A DNA stretch of 45,718 nt. Origin: Candidatus Omnitrophota bacterium (GTDB taxonomy: Bacteria > Omnitrophota > Gorgyraeia > Aquiviventales > Aquiviventaceae). Under the pieces are notes generated by a model. It saw only the letters and a program-made list of their open reading frames with translations. It had not been told where the DNA came from and ran no database searches. The number at the start of each line of letters is the position of its first letter. Positions within the stretch are counted from its first letter, which is position 1. Position numbers and translations under genes: made by a program. The DNA is taken from the NCBI GenBank assembly GCA_023247275.1, contig JAHFGT010000009.1, positions 1 through 45,718 of the forward strand, given 5' to 3'. Positions 8,137-15,799 of this stretch are shown here, one piece after another.

Positions 8137-8853
8137 TCAGGGGAGCTGTTCAAGACGCCAGCCCTCTCGATAAGTGAACAGGTTGAGGGAACGGATGATC
8201 TGATCGACGCCCGTCGCAACCATCCCCTTTCCGCGCACATACGCGAAGTCAATCGTCATCGAGATCTGTGCAAGGGGCAGGCGGATCTCGCGTTTGGCAC
8301 GCAGCTGATAGGTCAACAAGGTCCCGGCTGGCGTTTTGATGGGGCCTACGCCGATGAAGGTCAACTCCCATGTGCAGGTGCCGCGATACGTGATAAATGG
8401 AGGACGTGTACTCCTGACGATCACACGCGTGTTGCCCGTCAGCGACAGGTGACGGTCTATCATACCAGGCAACAGTATGACCGGTGAGGCGTAGTCGATT
8501 TGCCGATCCTGGCGGAGGTCGGTCTCCCGATCGATGAAGAGATTCCCCTGATGATCGCGGTGCAGCTCGTGCTGGGCCAATCCGTGTTTGGTCAGGATCC
8601 AATGGTCGCCGTGCGGCTCGAAGGTGAACGGCACCTGCAGGCCTTTGTCCGCACCCTCTGTCACGAGGTACATGCCATGACGAGCCTCCAATGGCATCAA
8701 CGCCTCGCCGGTCACGGGGAGAAGGATCCGGAGGTCCGCCTGCCCCTGGTCCGCCCCGGTCATCGGACCTTCGGCGTTGGCTCGCGCGCCAGCGAATAGG
8801 ATTAGGAGCCCCATGGTGGCCCGGACGAATCGGCGGGGGTTACCGCTCATCAC
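8137..8853 (-). CDS. Exported protein of unknown function in the nirK operon
   Basis: About 238 residues. A Sec-type N-terminus (RATMGLLILFAGARANA) predicts a periplasmic protein. The mature part is beta-rich with no recognised motif; it holds one Cys and several His. The start is GTG 8853 or ATG 8850, overlapping the YceI stop by about 14 bp, so translation is probably coupled. It sits directly before nirK with 34 bp between stop and start, which suggests a role in nitrite reduction or in copper or envelope assembly (context only). Confidence 0.7.
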   Translation of the reverse strand: MMSGNPRRFVRATMGLLILFAGARANAEGPMTGADQGQADLRILLPVTGEALMPLEARHGMYLVTEGADKGLQVPFTFEPHGDHWILTKHGLAQHELHRDHQGNLFIDRETDLRQDRQIDYASPVILLPGMIDRHLSLTGNTRVIVRSTRPPFITYRGTCTWELTFIGVGPIKTPAGTLLTYQLRAKREIRLPLAQISMTIDFAYVRGKGMVATGVDQIIRSLNLFTYREGWRLEQLP

Positions 8854-9520
8854 GGTGATCGATCAGCCCTTGGACCAACACCCATGTCCAGTGCAGGTGG
8901 ACCTCATCGCCGGTGCGAAGCGTGCCCAGCATCGCCCTCGGTGGCTTGATGCCGAACTCCGTCATGCGCAGCGATGTGTCGCCGCTGACCTCCACGCGGC
9001 GGTCGGACAGCCGCCTGACTCGCATCGGAATGTCCATGGTCCGATCGACCCCGGCTACCGTGAGCACCCCTGTCGTTTCAATAGCGAAACTGCCGCCAGC
9101 GTCCTCCGCTTGGGTGGGCTGGTGCATCGTGACTGTGGCCGACTCCAGACGATAGGTAATCACCGGATACCTGGTGGCCTTCAGCGCCTCGCGCATCGTC
9201 TCGTCCATCCCGCGCTTGCCGCTCATCAGCGAGGTGACGGGGATTTCCACCTGGACCGTCGGAGCCAGCTCGTGCAGAGACGGGCCGCTGTTCGTCCAGA
9301 GGGAGGCCAACTCGTGTTCCGGCACCAGCAGATACCCTCCGACGTGCCGCCCCTCGAGGTGCCAGTCATGCAGCGTCGAGGTGCCCTCGATCCTCACGCG
9401 ACTCGATGCAAGGTCTGCGTCGTATCGTTCGGCCCCGAGCGACTCAGCCGATGCCACGACCGTGAGGATCGCTGCGCCGGCGAGTCGCGCCGCCGCGCTG
9501 ATTCGTGGAGCGCGTGTCAT
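8840..9520 (-). CDS. YceI-like periplasmic protein
   Basis: 226 residues with a signal peptide and a lipocalin-like YceI beta-barrel (YDADLASSRVRIEGTSTLHDWHLEG, TGVLTVAGVDRTMDIPM, MTEFGIKPP). YceI proteins bind isoprenoid-like lipids and are often induced by stress. A 16-bp gap separates it from the porin stop, and the stop is inside the next gene, so it belongs to the nirK operon. Confidence 0.85.
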   Translation of the reverse strand: MTRAPRISAAARLAGAAILTVVASAESLGAERYDADLASSRVRIEGTSTLHDWHLEGRHVGGYLLVPEHELASLWTNSGPSLHELAPTVQVEIPVTSLMSGKRGMDETMREALKATRYPVITYRLESATVTMHQPTQAEDAGGSFAIETTGVLTVAGVDRTMDIPMRVRRLSDRRVEVSGDTSLRMTEFGIKPPRAMLGTLRTGDEVHLHWTWVLVQGLIDHRDER

Positions 9521-9536
9521 GCTCTCTGCCGCGTCG

Positions 9537-11099
9537 TTAGAAGGCGAACGACGCTTCCGTGATCACCCCCTGGGCATGGGGATGGCGCCACACGTCGACG
9601 CCACTGACTTGGGAGCCATTCGAGCTAAACCCACTGTACAACTGGTAGACGTATTCGGACTTCAGCAGCACGGTGCTGGTCAGCCAGTAGCCGCCCCCGA
9701 GCTGGATCCGATGCACGAAGCCATCCGATCCGACGTCGCTGCTGCTGTCGGTCGCAGAGACCAGGCGCAACGCCGCAGCGCCGCTGTAGCGGAGGGCCGT
9801 GTAGAGACGCGGCGTGAGATGGTAGCTGCCCTCTGCCGCGTAGTAGAGCCACGACGTGCGTGGGCTGCCGGAGAGGTTGCCGGTGTTGTCACCATCCTGG
9901 ACCCAGCCGAAGTTGCCGTACAGCTCCACCGGATCGCCCTCCCACGTCGCATCGACTTGCGTGGCGAGGACCCGTTTGCCCGTCACGGGGAAGACTTCAC
10001 CGGGCGCGCTGCTGTTGTCGAGAATGCCGGCGTACGGCCCGCCAGAGCGGTTGGCTCGGAACAGGTTCGTCCGGGAACTCGAGCCGCTAGGTGTCTTCGC
10101 CTGGTCCACATAGTAGATCGAGGAAGACGTCCGGAGCTGTTTCAGCGGATAGGCCCAGAGCTTACCGTGCAACGATGGACCGTGGTTCTTCTGGAAGTCC
10201 TCCGTATCGCTGCCGCTGCCGACGCCGAGCAGCCAGTTGATCGGGAAACGGCCTTCATCGCTGGAGACCTCGATCCCAATCTCCGTGTCGCGCGGATCGA
10301 TCACGTAGTTGCCGATTAGCGGGTTGCGCTGCACCGCGGCATTGAGCGATCGGCGATAGTGCGCATCTCCGAAGTCGAGTTCAAATTGGCCGGCCTTCAC
10401 GTCGATGGTGTCAAAGATGGCCTTGACGAGTGGAGCGTTGCCGAGAGAATCGGGTAGCGACCGTAGGAGTATATACCCCTCATCGCCCTGCGGATGATCC
10501 TGGTGTGGCCGGTCGGCAATGAACATGTCGAAGTACACTTCCATCTGCTTGTCGAAGTCGGCCAGGAAGGACAGGTTCCCGAACGCGGTCTGAAATCCCG
10601 GCGACAGTTGGCCGGGCAGGACGCTATCGCTGCCGACGGTGTCTTTCACGTTGCGTTGCGTCAGGTATTGGAGGCGTCCGACCGTGTCCAATCCCATCAA
10701 CAGATCCATGTCGCCCGCGCGGGCAATCCGCACACTCTTCGACGCCCGATGACCAGGCCCCATCCAGCCCGGGGCCCGGATACGCTCCCAGCCTGGAGTC
10801 AGGTCGCTGGTCGGCAGCAGCTCGAATCCAGGGTTTTGCTCCAGTCCCTTGGCTTCCCTCAAGCCCTGCTCTCGTCTCTGGACAGAGTGCGGCACCGGCG
10901 TCCCGGTAGTCATGGACGTGTGCTGCTGAATCTGATCTACCTGCGCTTTCAGCGCCTCGAAATCATTTTTCAACCGCTCGTATTCGGCTCGAGGCACGTA
11001 GTCAGACGCCACACTCTCAATCTGTTGCTGGCCGAACGCCACGACACCGGTTGTCAGGAACGCGGCGCACGTTGCGATACTCCACACGACGCTTCTCAT
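9537..11099 (-). CDS. Outer-membrane porin-like protein
   Basis: About 520 residues: signal peptide (MRSVVWSIATCAAFLTTGVV), a short coiled coil (EYERLKNDFEALKAQVDQIQQ, about 39-60), then a beta-barrel-type sequence of alternating aromatic strands ending in ASFAF with a C-terminal Phe, the outer-membrane insertion signal. This layout resembles phosphate-selective porin OprP/OprO or similar anion channels. In this operon it may admit nitrite (inference). ATG 11099 has GGAGG about 7 nt upstream and touches the stop of the hemerythrin gene (TGATG). Confidence 0.85.
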   Translation of the reverse strand: MRSVVWSIATCAAFLTTGVVAFGQQQIESVASDYVPRAEYERLKNDFEALKAQVDQIQQHTSMTTGTPVPHSVQRREQGLREAKGLEQNPGFELLPTSDLTPGWERIRAPGWMGPGHRASKSVRIARAGDMDLLMGLDTVGRLQYLTQRNVKDTVGSDSVLPGQLSPGFQTAFGNLSFLADFDKQMEVYFDMFIADRPHQDHPQGDEGYILLRSLPDSLGNAPLVKAIFDTIDVKAGQFELDFGDAHYRRSLNAAVQRNPLIGNYVIDPRDTEIGIEVSSDEGRFPINWLLGVGSGSDTEDFQKNHGPSLHGKLWAYPLKQLRTSSSIYYVDQAKTPSGSSSRTNLFRANRSGGPYAGILDNSSAPGEVFPVTGKRVLATQVDATWEGDPVELYGNFGWVQDGDNTGNLSGSPRTSWLYYAAEGSYHLTPRLYTALRYSGAAALRLVSATDSSSDVGSDGFVHRIQLGGGYWLTSTVLLKSEYVYQLYSGFSSNGSQVSGVDVWRHPHAQGVITEASFAF

Positions 11100-11752
11100 C
11101 ACAGACCTCCCTCCATTTCCATATCGCTGGCCAGCGCAGGCACGGCGATCGCAGATTCGAGCTGGTTCAGCAACTCCGGAGCGTCGAGGCCATGGCGCCA
11201 CGCCACCTCGTCCAAGCACGCACAGCCTTCCACCGGCACGTCGATAAACAACTGCTCGAAGATCTTGCGGGTACCGGGAAACTGCTGGACGATTCGATTG
11301 ACCGTCATCGTCTCGTCGACCGGCGAGACGATACCGGTGGCAGATCCTTCGTCCTGCTGCGTCAACTGTTCCAGCACCAGAAACAGTTCGTGCTCCTGAT
11401 CGACCATTTCCCGTCGCATGTTCTCAATGACCCGCTGCAGTCGGGGCGCAAGATCCTGGAATGACGGCGCCGGTTCCAGTAGAAACAGCCGGTTCACCAC
11501 ATGGAGTACTTGGGGCTGATGTGGACGGACCAACTCGAGATCAGCCACTCGAAACGGGTCAGACCGATGGCCGCATTCGGCCACGAGCGCCTGCTCTCGT
11601 CGAAGGTGATCATCCAGCCAACGCGCCAAGGTGAAACACAGCTCCCGGGCCACAAACCATGCCGACGACCCCATCTGTAGCGCCGACTGCAGGGTATCGA
11701 GCTTGGTCCGCAGAATCTGATGATCTCGCCGGAGGCGATCAACCCGATTCAT
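11099..11752 (-). CDS. Hemerythrin-like protein with C-terminal DUF1858/ScdA_N-like domain
   Basis: About 217 residues. The N-terminal four-helix hemerythrin-like part (about 1-140) has scattered His/Glu (DHQILRTKL, DDHLRREQAL, DQEHELFLVL). The C-terminal part (about 155-210: DETMTVNRIVQQFPG, FIDVPVEGCACLDEV) matches the DUF1858/ScdA N-terminal pattern. Proteins joining these two domains (RIC/ScdA/YtfE) repair iron centres after nitric-oxide damage, but there the small domain comes first; here the order is reversed. ATG 11752 has GGAGG upstream and shares ATGA with the previous gene. Diiron occupancy cannot be judged from sequence. Confidence 0.8.
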   Translation of the reverse strand: MNRVDRLRRDHQILRTKLDTLQSALQMGSSAWFVARELCFTLARWLDDHLRREQALVAECGHRSDPFRVADLELVRPHQPQVLHVVNRLFLLEPAPSFQDLAPRLQRVIENMRREMVDQEHELFLVLEQLTQQDEGSATGIVSPVDETMTVNRIVQQFPGTRKIFEQLFIDVPVEGCACLDEVAWRHGLDAPELLNQLESAIAVPALASDMEMEGGL

Positions 11753-12195
11753 GTGGCGACCTCCGTGGACGGCCCCCAACTCGGGGACGCTGCCGGAGCG
11801 ACCCCCACCCGATCGTTCATGGGAAACACCTCACGTTCCTCCATCTCCAAATGTCGGCGCAGCGTCATGATCAGGCGGTCGCAAAGCTCTAGCAACAGGC
11901 TCGTGGGAACCTTGGCCCGCACCGTTAGCAGATCGTCCAGGTCCCGCAGGAGTTGTTGCGCAACCACGTGGTCGGTATTGAGCTGTTCCCGCTGTGCCGG
12001 GGCCAGCGACTGATCGACCCAGTCGACCAGCGGCTCTTCGGCTCGTAGATGGTCGTCCACCAGCTGGCGCAACGAATGGCAGGTGGCACGCAACAGTTGC
12101 AGGCTTTCTGGCCTGACCTCCAGCTCCACCTCCAGCGCTTCTAACTTGCGCCGGATGGCGTCGTGATGCGCGCAGAACCGTGTCGTCGTGGCCAT
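11749..12195 (-). CDS. Hemerythrin HHE-domain protein
   Basis: 148 residues, one hemerythrin four-helix bundle: HHDAIRRKLEALE, LVDDHLRAEEPLVDWV, TDHVVAQQLLRDL and MTLRRHLEMEEREVFPM supply the His/Glu ligands of a diiron or NO/O2-binding site. It is the first gene of the minus nirK operon. The predicted transcript starts near 12230, giving a 35-nt leader. Confidence 0.85.
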   Translation of the reverse strand: MATTTRFCAHHDAIRRKLEALEVELEVRPESLQLLRATCHSLRQLVDDHLRAEEPLVDWVDQSLAPAQREQLNTDHVVAQQLLRDLDDLLTVRAKVPTSLLLELCDRLIMTLRRHLEMEEREVFPMNDRVGVAPAASPSWGPSTEVAT

Positions 12196-12236
12196 CAGAC
12201 CCTCCGCGGTCGGCGCTCAGCTTCATCGACACTTCA

Positions 12237-12242
12237 AGTGTA
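12237..12242 (-). promoter_or_regulatory. -10 box of the nirK operon
   Basis: TACACT on the minus strand, predicted start near 12230. No good -35 box is visible, as expected for a class II Crp/Fnr-activated promoter. The centre of the box at 12263-12280 is 41.5 bp upstream. Confidence 0.6.
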
Positions 12243-12262
12243 TGCGCTCTCGTGGTCGACGT

Positions 12263-12280
12263 CTATGACGCGCATCATAG
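12263..12280. promoter_or_regulatory. Crp/Fnr-type operator between divergent promoters
   Basis: CTATGA-N6-TCATAG, a perfect dyad holding the Crp/Fnr family core TGA-N6-TCA. Its centre (12271.5) is 41.5 bp from both predicted start sites (12230 minus, 12313 plus). The likely binder is the Crp/Fnr protein encoded at 12792-13442. Confidence 0.75.
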
Positions 12281-12300
12281 AATCCCATCCGAACTAGCGC

Positions 12301-12306
12301 TACACT
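12301..12306 (+). promoter_or_regulatory. -10 box of the small membrane protein gene
   Basis: TACACT (followed by TG), the same hexamer as on the divergent side. The predicted start is near 12313. Confidence 0.55.
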
Positions 12307-12359
12307 TGCCATGGTCACGGGCAAGCCGGCCGGTCGCACTGGCAACGAGGAGGTACGCC

Positions 12360-12698
12360 ATGGACACACGGCGGTTGTGGATGATGTGGTGGTCCGGCGT
12401 CTTCACTGTCGTGGCATCCGTTCACGTCGTGCGAGTCGTAGGACATCTTTCCGTCGTGGTCGGCGCGGTGAACCTGCCGATGTGGATCAGTTGGGTGCTG
12501 TTCCCGCTCGCTGGGCTGGCGGCGGGTTGGCTGTTGGCACGCGCCCTTGCGAACAATAACCAGCCGACGTCTCAACACACCGAGGGGTCGCGCCAGCTCA
12601 AGGTGTCTGAGCCAGCCACCCCGCCAGCCGGCGGCCAGCCGTACTGTCGTATCGGCACAGGCTATCACACCGTATGGGAAGACGACGAAGAGGGGTAG
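12360..12698 (+). CDS. Small two-helix membrane protein of unknown function
   Basis: About 112 residues: two hydrophobic segments (about 9-32 and 39-62), then a polar tail ending acidic (VWEDDEEG). ATG 12360 has GAGGAGG at 12346-12352; the frame is open back to 12180, but those codons cover the operator and the -10 box and are rejected. It is not recognised. Sharing a Crp/Fnr box with the nirK operon suggests a role under nitrite or low oxygen. Confidence 0.7.
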   Translation: MDTRRLWMMWWSGVFTVVASVHVVRVVGHLSVVVGAVNLPMWISWVLFPLAGLAAGWLLARALANNNQPTSQHTEGSRQLKVSEPATPPAGGQPYCRIGTGYHTVWEDDEEG

Positions 12699-12741
12699 CG
12701 CACGTCGCCTGACAGGTTCACGCAACACCAGGCGTTTTCTC

Positions 12742-12770
12742 TTTCAGCGCGGGACAAATCTTGCTATGGT
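12742..12770 (+). promoter_or_regulatory. Promoter of the Crp/Fnr regulator gene
   Basis: Extended -10 TGCTATGGT (hexamer 12765-12770) with a weak -35 TTTCAG 17 bp upstream (12742-12747). The predicted start is near 12777, giving a leader of about 15 nt. Confidence 0.45.
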
Positions 12771-12791
12771 GGTGCTACGGCTTCCCTCCCC

Positions 12792-13442
12792 ATGGACCGA
12801 TTCCTGGCAGGCGTGGATCTGTTCAAGCGGCTCGCTCCAATCGAGCGCCAGCGACTGGCGAGCGTGTGCCGAGAACGTCGGTATGCGAAAGGTGAAGTGG
12901 TGTTCCATGCTGGCGATCCGGCTGAATCCGTGTGCATCGTCAAAGCTGGCCGGGTCCATCTCATGCAGCTGCTCGAAAGCGGCCAGGCCTCCACGACCTG
13001 CGTCATGACCTCGGGAGAAGTCTTCTGCTGCCTCCCGGCGCTGGATCGACAGCCGTACCCGGTTGACGCAATCGCCGCGGTTGACTCCGTCGTCGTGCGA
13101 ATTCCCACCAACGCGTTTCATGAGTTGCTTCAGAAAAACCCCGCCTTTTTGCAAGAGTCGCTCTGCCTGTTTTGCGCTCGGCTGCGGCAGGTCGAGCACA
13201 AAAGTTGCATGATTTACGATTCGGCCGAGTGCCGGATCGCCCAGTCGCTAGTGACGCTGGCCAAGAAGTTTGGCCCGACGATTCCGCTGACCAAACATGA
13301 GCTGGCCGAACTCGCCAATACGACGGTGGAAACCGCCATCCGGGTCTTGAGCCATCTCAAACAGCAAGGAATCGTCACCTCGGGACGCGGCTCCACGACC
13401 ATCAGCAAACTCGACCAGCTCGAACGCCTCGCCCGCTTGTAG
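12792..13442 (+). CDS. Crp/Fnr family transcriptional regulator
   Basis: 216 residues: cyclic-nucleotide-binding-like beta-roll (about 10-120), dimer helix and a C-terminal winged helix (ELAELANTTVETAIRVLSHLKQQGIV). The recognition helix carries E-T-A-I-R, matching the E..R contacts that read TGA/TCA half sites. There is no N-terminal four-Cys cluster, so it is not an iron-sulfur Fnr; it may be a DNR/NnrR-like NO sensor (inference from its nirK neighbour). It holds nine Cys (26, 48, 70, 79, 80, 125, 128, 139, 147), an unusually high number, so thiol or metal sensing is possible. Likely targets are the boxes at 12263-12280 and 13497-13513. Confidence 0.88.
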   Translation: MDRFLAGVDLFKRLAPIERQRLASVCRERRYAKGEVVFHAGDPAESVCIVKAGRVHLMQLLESGQASTTCVMTSGEVFCCLPALDRQPYPVDAIAAVDSVVVRIPTNAFHELLQKNPAFLQESLCLFCARLRQVEHKSCMIYDSAECRIAQSLVTLAKKFGPTIPLTKHELAELANTTVETAIRVLSHLKQQGIVTSGRGSTTISKLDQLERLARL

Positions 13443-13496
13443 GCGCCAGGCCACGGGGCTCCTCCGGCTCGCTTTCCCCATCATTTCTTACCGCAA

Positions 13497-13513
13497 CATG
13501 ACGCGGCTCATAG
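13497..13513. promoter_or_regulatory. Second Crp/Fnr-type operator
   Basis: CATGACGCGGCTCATAG holds TGA-N6-TCA. The string ATGACGCG-N2-TCATAGAA is shared with the box at 12263-12280. Its centre (13504.5) lies 41.5 bp before the A of the ATG at 13546, with a -10-like TAGGCT at 13534-13539. Confidence 0.65.
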
Positions 13514-13545
13514 AACCGCCCGGGCCGATGCGGTAGGCTTTCGCC

Positions 13546-15033
13546 ATGACCTCGCTTGAATCGCTTCAGGAGACACACCAGGCACTCCGGGCCAAGCTGA
13601 CGCTCCTGGATCAGCAGCTGTTCGCCCTTCAGGCCGCGCCGGCGACGATCAATGAGTGCGCGGAATCTATCAGCGGCTTGCTGCAGACGCTCGCAACCCA
13701 GGAATCGGCCATCGTCACCCGCCTCTTGCCTGTCCTGCGCACGCAGCCAGATGAATCCGTCCTCCGTTTCCTCTCCGAACACGAACGCCGGCGGCGAACC
13801 ACGCAAGCCTTGATGGTATTGCTCCTGAAATCCGGCCGCCAGTCAGCCGATCAGATCCTCAATTGCGCAACCAATCTCCTCGCCGGTCTGCGGGAACATC
13901 TCGCCTACGAAGAGATGCACCTGTTTCCGGTGGTCGCTCGCCTGCTGTCTGATCCGTCCGCCACCTCGATCGCGACGGACGCTGAGCGGATCAACCAGCC
14001 AGCTGACGGGCCGCGCAAACCCGCCGGGCCGCTGATGACTGCGGAACGCCGCCACCTGGACGTCGCAGCATGGCTGGCCACATTGAACCAAGCGTCGGAT
14101 GAATCAAATCGGGCTGGCCCGTGGCCCGACATGGTCTGGCAATCCTCGGATGCCCTGATGGTCATCGATGAACAGCGCCGCGTGCTGGCCATGAATCCCA
14201 CACTCGAACGTTGGATGGGTCGGGGAATCCACGAGGTCGCCGGCCAGATAAGTTGCGGGGCGCTGCTCGGTTGTCACGATCTTCGGAGCCGATCATTGGC
14301 CGATCAGTTCCACCGGTGCCCAGGGCTCAAAGCCATGCGCCGGGCGACCCCTGTGACCGCCGCGGAGTACATGATCCAACACTCCCACGGTCGTCGACGA
14401 TCGGTCTGCGCGAGTTACACGCCCATCCGGGCTGGTCCTGCAGGACCGGTATGGACCTTAGTCATCTTGCGCGACACGAGGATCCAAAAACGCCGCGAGA
14501 ATCGTTTGATGCGTCACGCAGCCCTCGACCCGCTGACCAGGCTACCCGATGGAGCGAGTGTTGCGGCGTTCGGTCGAAAGGAACTGGCGCGTGCCGCCAG
14601 GTATGGCCGACCGCTCGCGCTCGTCGTGGCTGATCTCGACGGGTTCCGCGCAGGCGCAGGACAGCCCGGAGAGCCAGCAGCAGACGCGTTGCTCGTTGAC
14701 GTCAGTCATGTGCTACGGACGACTTGTCGCGCGCAGGACGTCCTGGCCCGATCCGGCAGGGATGAATTCGCGTTCCTGTTGCCCGAAACGACCGCTGCGG
14801 GTGCGGTGTCCGTCGCCGAACGCGCCCGGCACGCCATCGCAGCGTTCCCATTCGCGCAGAACGCTAGGGGACCAGCATTATCCGCCGTCCACGTCGCGCT
14901 CAGTGCAGGCGTCGCCGTGTTTCCCAAGGACGGAATTACCCTTGAGGCGCTCGTGGCCCAGGCGCGTGAACAGCTCGACAAGGCCAAGCGGCTGGACCGC
15001 AACCCGAACGGTCATGCACCAGCACTTGGCTGA
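13546..15033 (+). CDS. Hemerythrin-PAS-GGDEF protein with degenerate GGDEF
   Basis: 495 residues. 1-130: hemerythrin-like helices (ETHQALRAKL, LREHLAYEEMHLFPVV). About 195-310: PAS domain (SSDALMVIDEQRRVLAMNP), with Cys237, Cys243 and Cys258 in its helical part. About 322-485: GGDEF domain starting LDPLTRLP. The signature is SGRDEF (403-408), with Arg for the second Gly, and the usual Asn-Asp after DLDGFR (363-368) is absent, so cyclase activity is doubtful and a binding or signalling role is likelier. No SD precedes the ATG; promoter geometry predicts a leaderless transcript. It probably senses O2 or NO via the hemerythrin part (inference). Confidence 0.82.
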   Translation: MTSLESLQETHQALRAKLTLLDQQLFALQAAPATINECAESISGLLQTLATQESAIVTRLLPVLRTQPDESVLRFLSEHERRRRTTQALMVLLLKSGRQSADQILNCATNLLAGLREHLAYEEMHLFPVVARLLSDPSATSIATDAERINQPADGPRKPAGPLMTAERRHLDVAAWLATLNQASDESNRAGPWPDMVWQSSDALMVIDEQRRVLAMNPTLERWMGRGIHEVAGQISCGALLGCHDLRSRSLADQFHRCPGLKAMRRATPVTAAEYMIQHSHGRRRSVCASYTPIRAGPAGPVWTLVILRDTRIQKRRENRLMRHAALDPLTRLPDGASVAAFGRKELARAARYGRPLALVVADLDGFRAGAGQPGEPAADALLVDVSHVLRTTCRAQDVLARSGRDEFAFLLPETTAAGAVSVAERARHAIAAFPFAQNARGPALSAVHVALSAGVAVFPKDGITLEALVAQAREQLDKAKRLDRNPNGHAPALG

Positions 15034-15799
15034 GCAACAGCTGACGGCCTGGTCACTGTGCGGAGCGGAATTCGCTCTGGAACTGTGGCCGGACGTCTTT
15101 CAGCCCACATCGACCTCAGAAGTGCTGGCTGAAACACTCGATATCCAGCCGGGTGAGGTGGTCATCGATCTGGGCTGTGGGAGCGGTTTTTTCTCCATCC
15201 TGGCCGCCAAACGCGGAGCGGCAAAGGTCTATGCGGTCGATCTCATGCCGCAGGCGGCTGAACTGACACTCCGCAATGCTCGACGCAACGGTGTGGCTTC
15301 CCACATTGAAGTCTTTACCGGTTCGCTCTTCGAGCCGGTACGTCATGTGCAAGCAAATCTCGTCATTGATGACGTTTCCGGAATTGCCGAAGAGACGGCG
15401 CGGGCCACGCCGTGGTATCCCCCGTCGATCCCGACAGGAGGGCCGGACGGAGCCGAGCCCACCGTTGCGATGCTCCAGCAAGCTCCACACCATCTCTCGA
15501 CAGGCGGCCGACTCGTGTTCCCTCTCCTATCGCTCGCCAATGAGCAACGGATTCTCCGAGAAGCCGAACGCTTCTTTACTGACTTGCGGCTGCGGGCCCA
15601 GCGGCTGTTCCCGATCCCTCCGTCACTGCACGAAGCTCTGAAGCGTCTAGGGGCGCGTGTGCAAACCCAAGCGCTGCGTTTGATCCAGCGAGGCTCGCGC
15701 ACGTGCTGGCAACTCCGCGTCTTTGAGGCGCGCGTCAACACCCCGTTCAATCCGCACACCTCGACAGACCGATGCCCCGACCCCAGCGACCCCAGATAA
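15014..15799 (+). CDS. SAM-dependent methyltransferase, class I
   Basis: About 261 residues from ATG 15014, overlapping the GGDEF gene by 20 bp. SAM motif I is VIDLGCGSGFFSILAAKRGA, followed by VYAVDLM (acidic ribose contact) and IEVFTGSLFEPV. The layout resembles PrmA/PrmC-type small methyltransferases, and the segment TPWYPPSIPTGGPDG resembles the loop after the NPPY motif. However, the NPPY catalytic motif of amide N-methyltransferases is replaced by IDDVSG, so the substrate is unknown. No SD is seen; coupling to the upstream gene is probable. A longer frame back to 14549 is a shadow of the GGDEF gene. Confidence 0.8.
   Translation: MHQHLAEQQLTAWSLCGAEFALELWPDVFQPTSTSEVLAETLDIQPGEVVIDLGCGSGFFSILAAKRGAAKVYAVDLMPQAAELTLRNARRNGVASHIEVFTGSLFEPVRHVQANLVIDDVSGIAEETARATPWYPPSIPTGGPDGAEPTVAMLQQAPHHLSTGGRLVFPLLSLANEQRILREAERFFTDLRLRAQRLFPIPPSLHEALKRLGARVQTQALRLIQRGSRTCWQLRVFEARVNTPFNPHTSTDRCPDPSDPR

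Noticed and set aside
12229..12241. ACACTTCAAGTGT palindrome as a separate operator
   Set aside because: Its symmetry is largely explained by the minus-strand -10 box TACACTTG; no second copy was seen.
12710..12720. TGA-N5-TCA before the regulator gene as an autoregulatory Crp/Fnr box
   Set aside because: The spacer is 5 bp rather than 6, and the flanks do not match the two good boxes.
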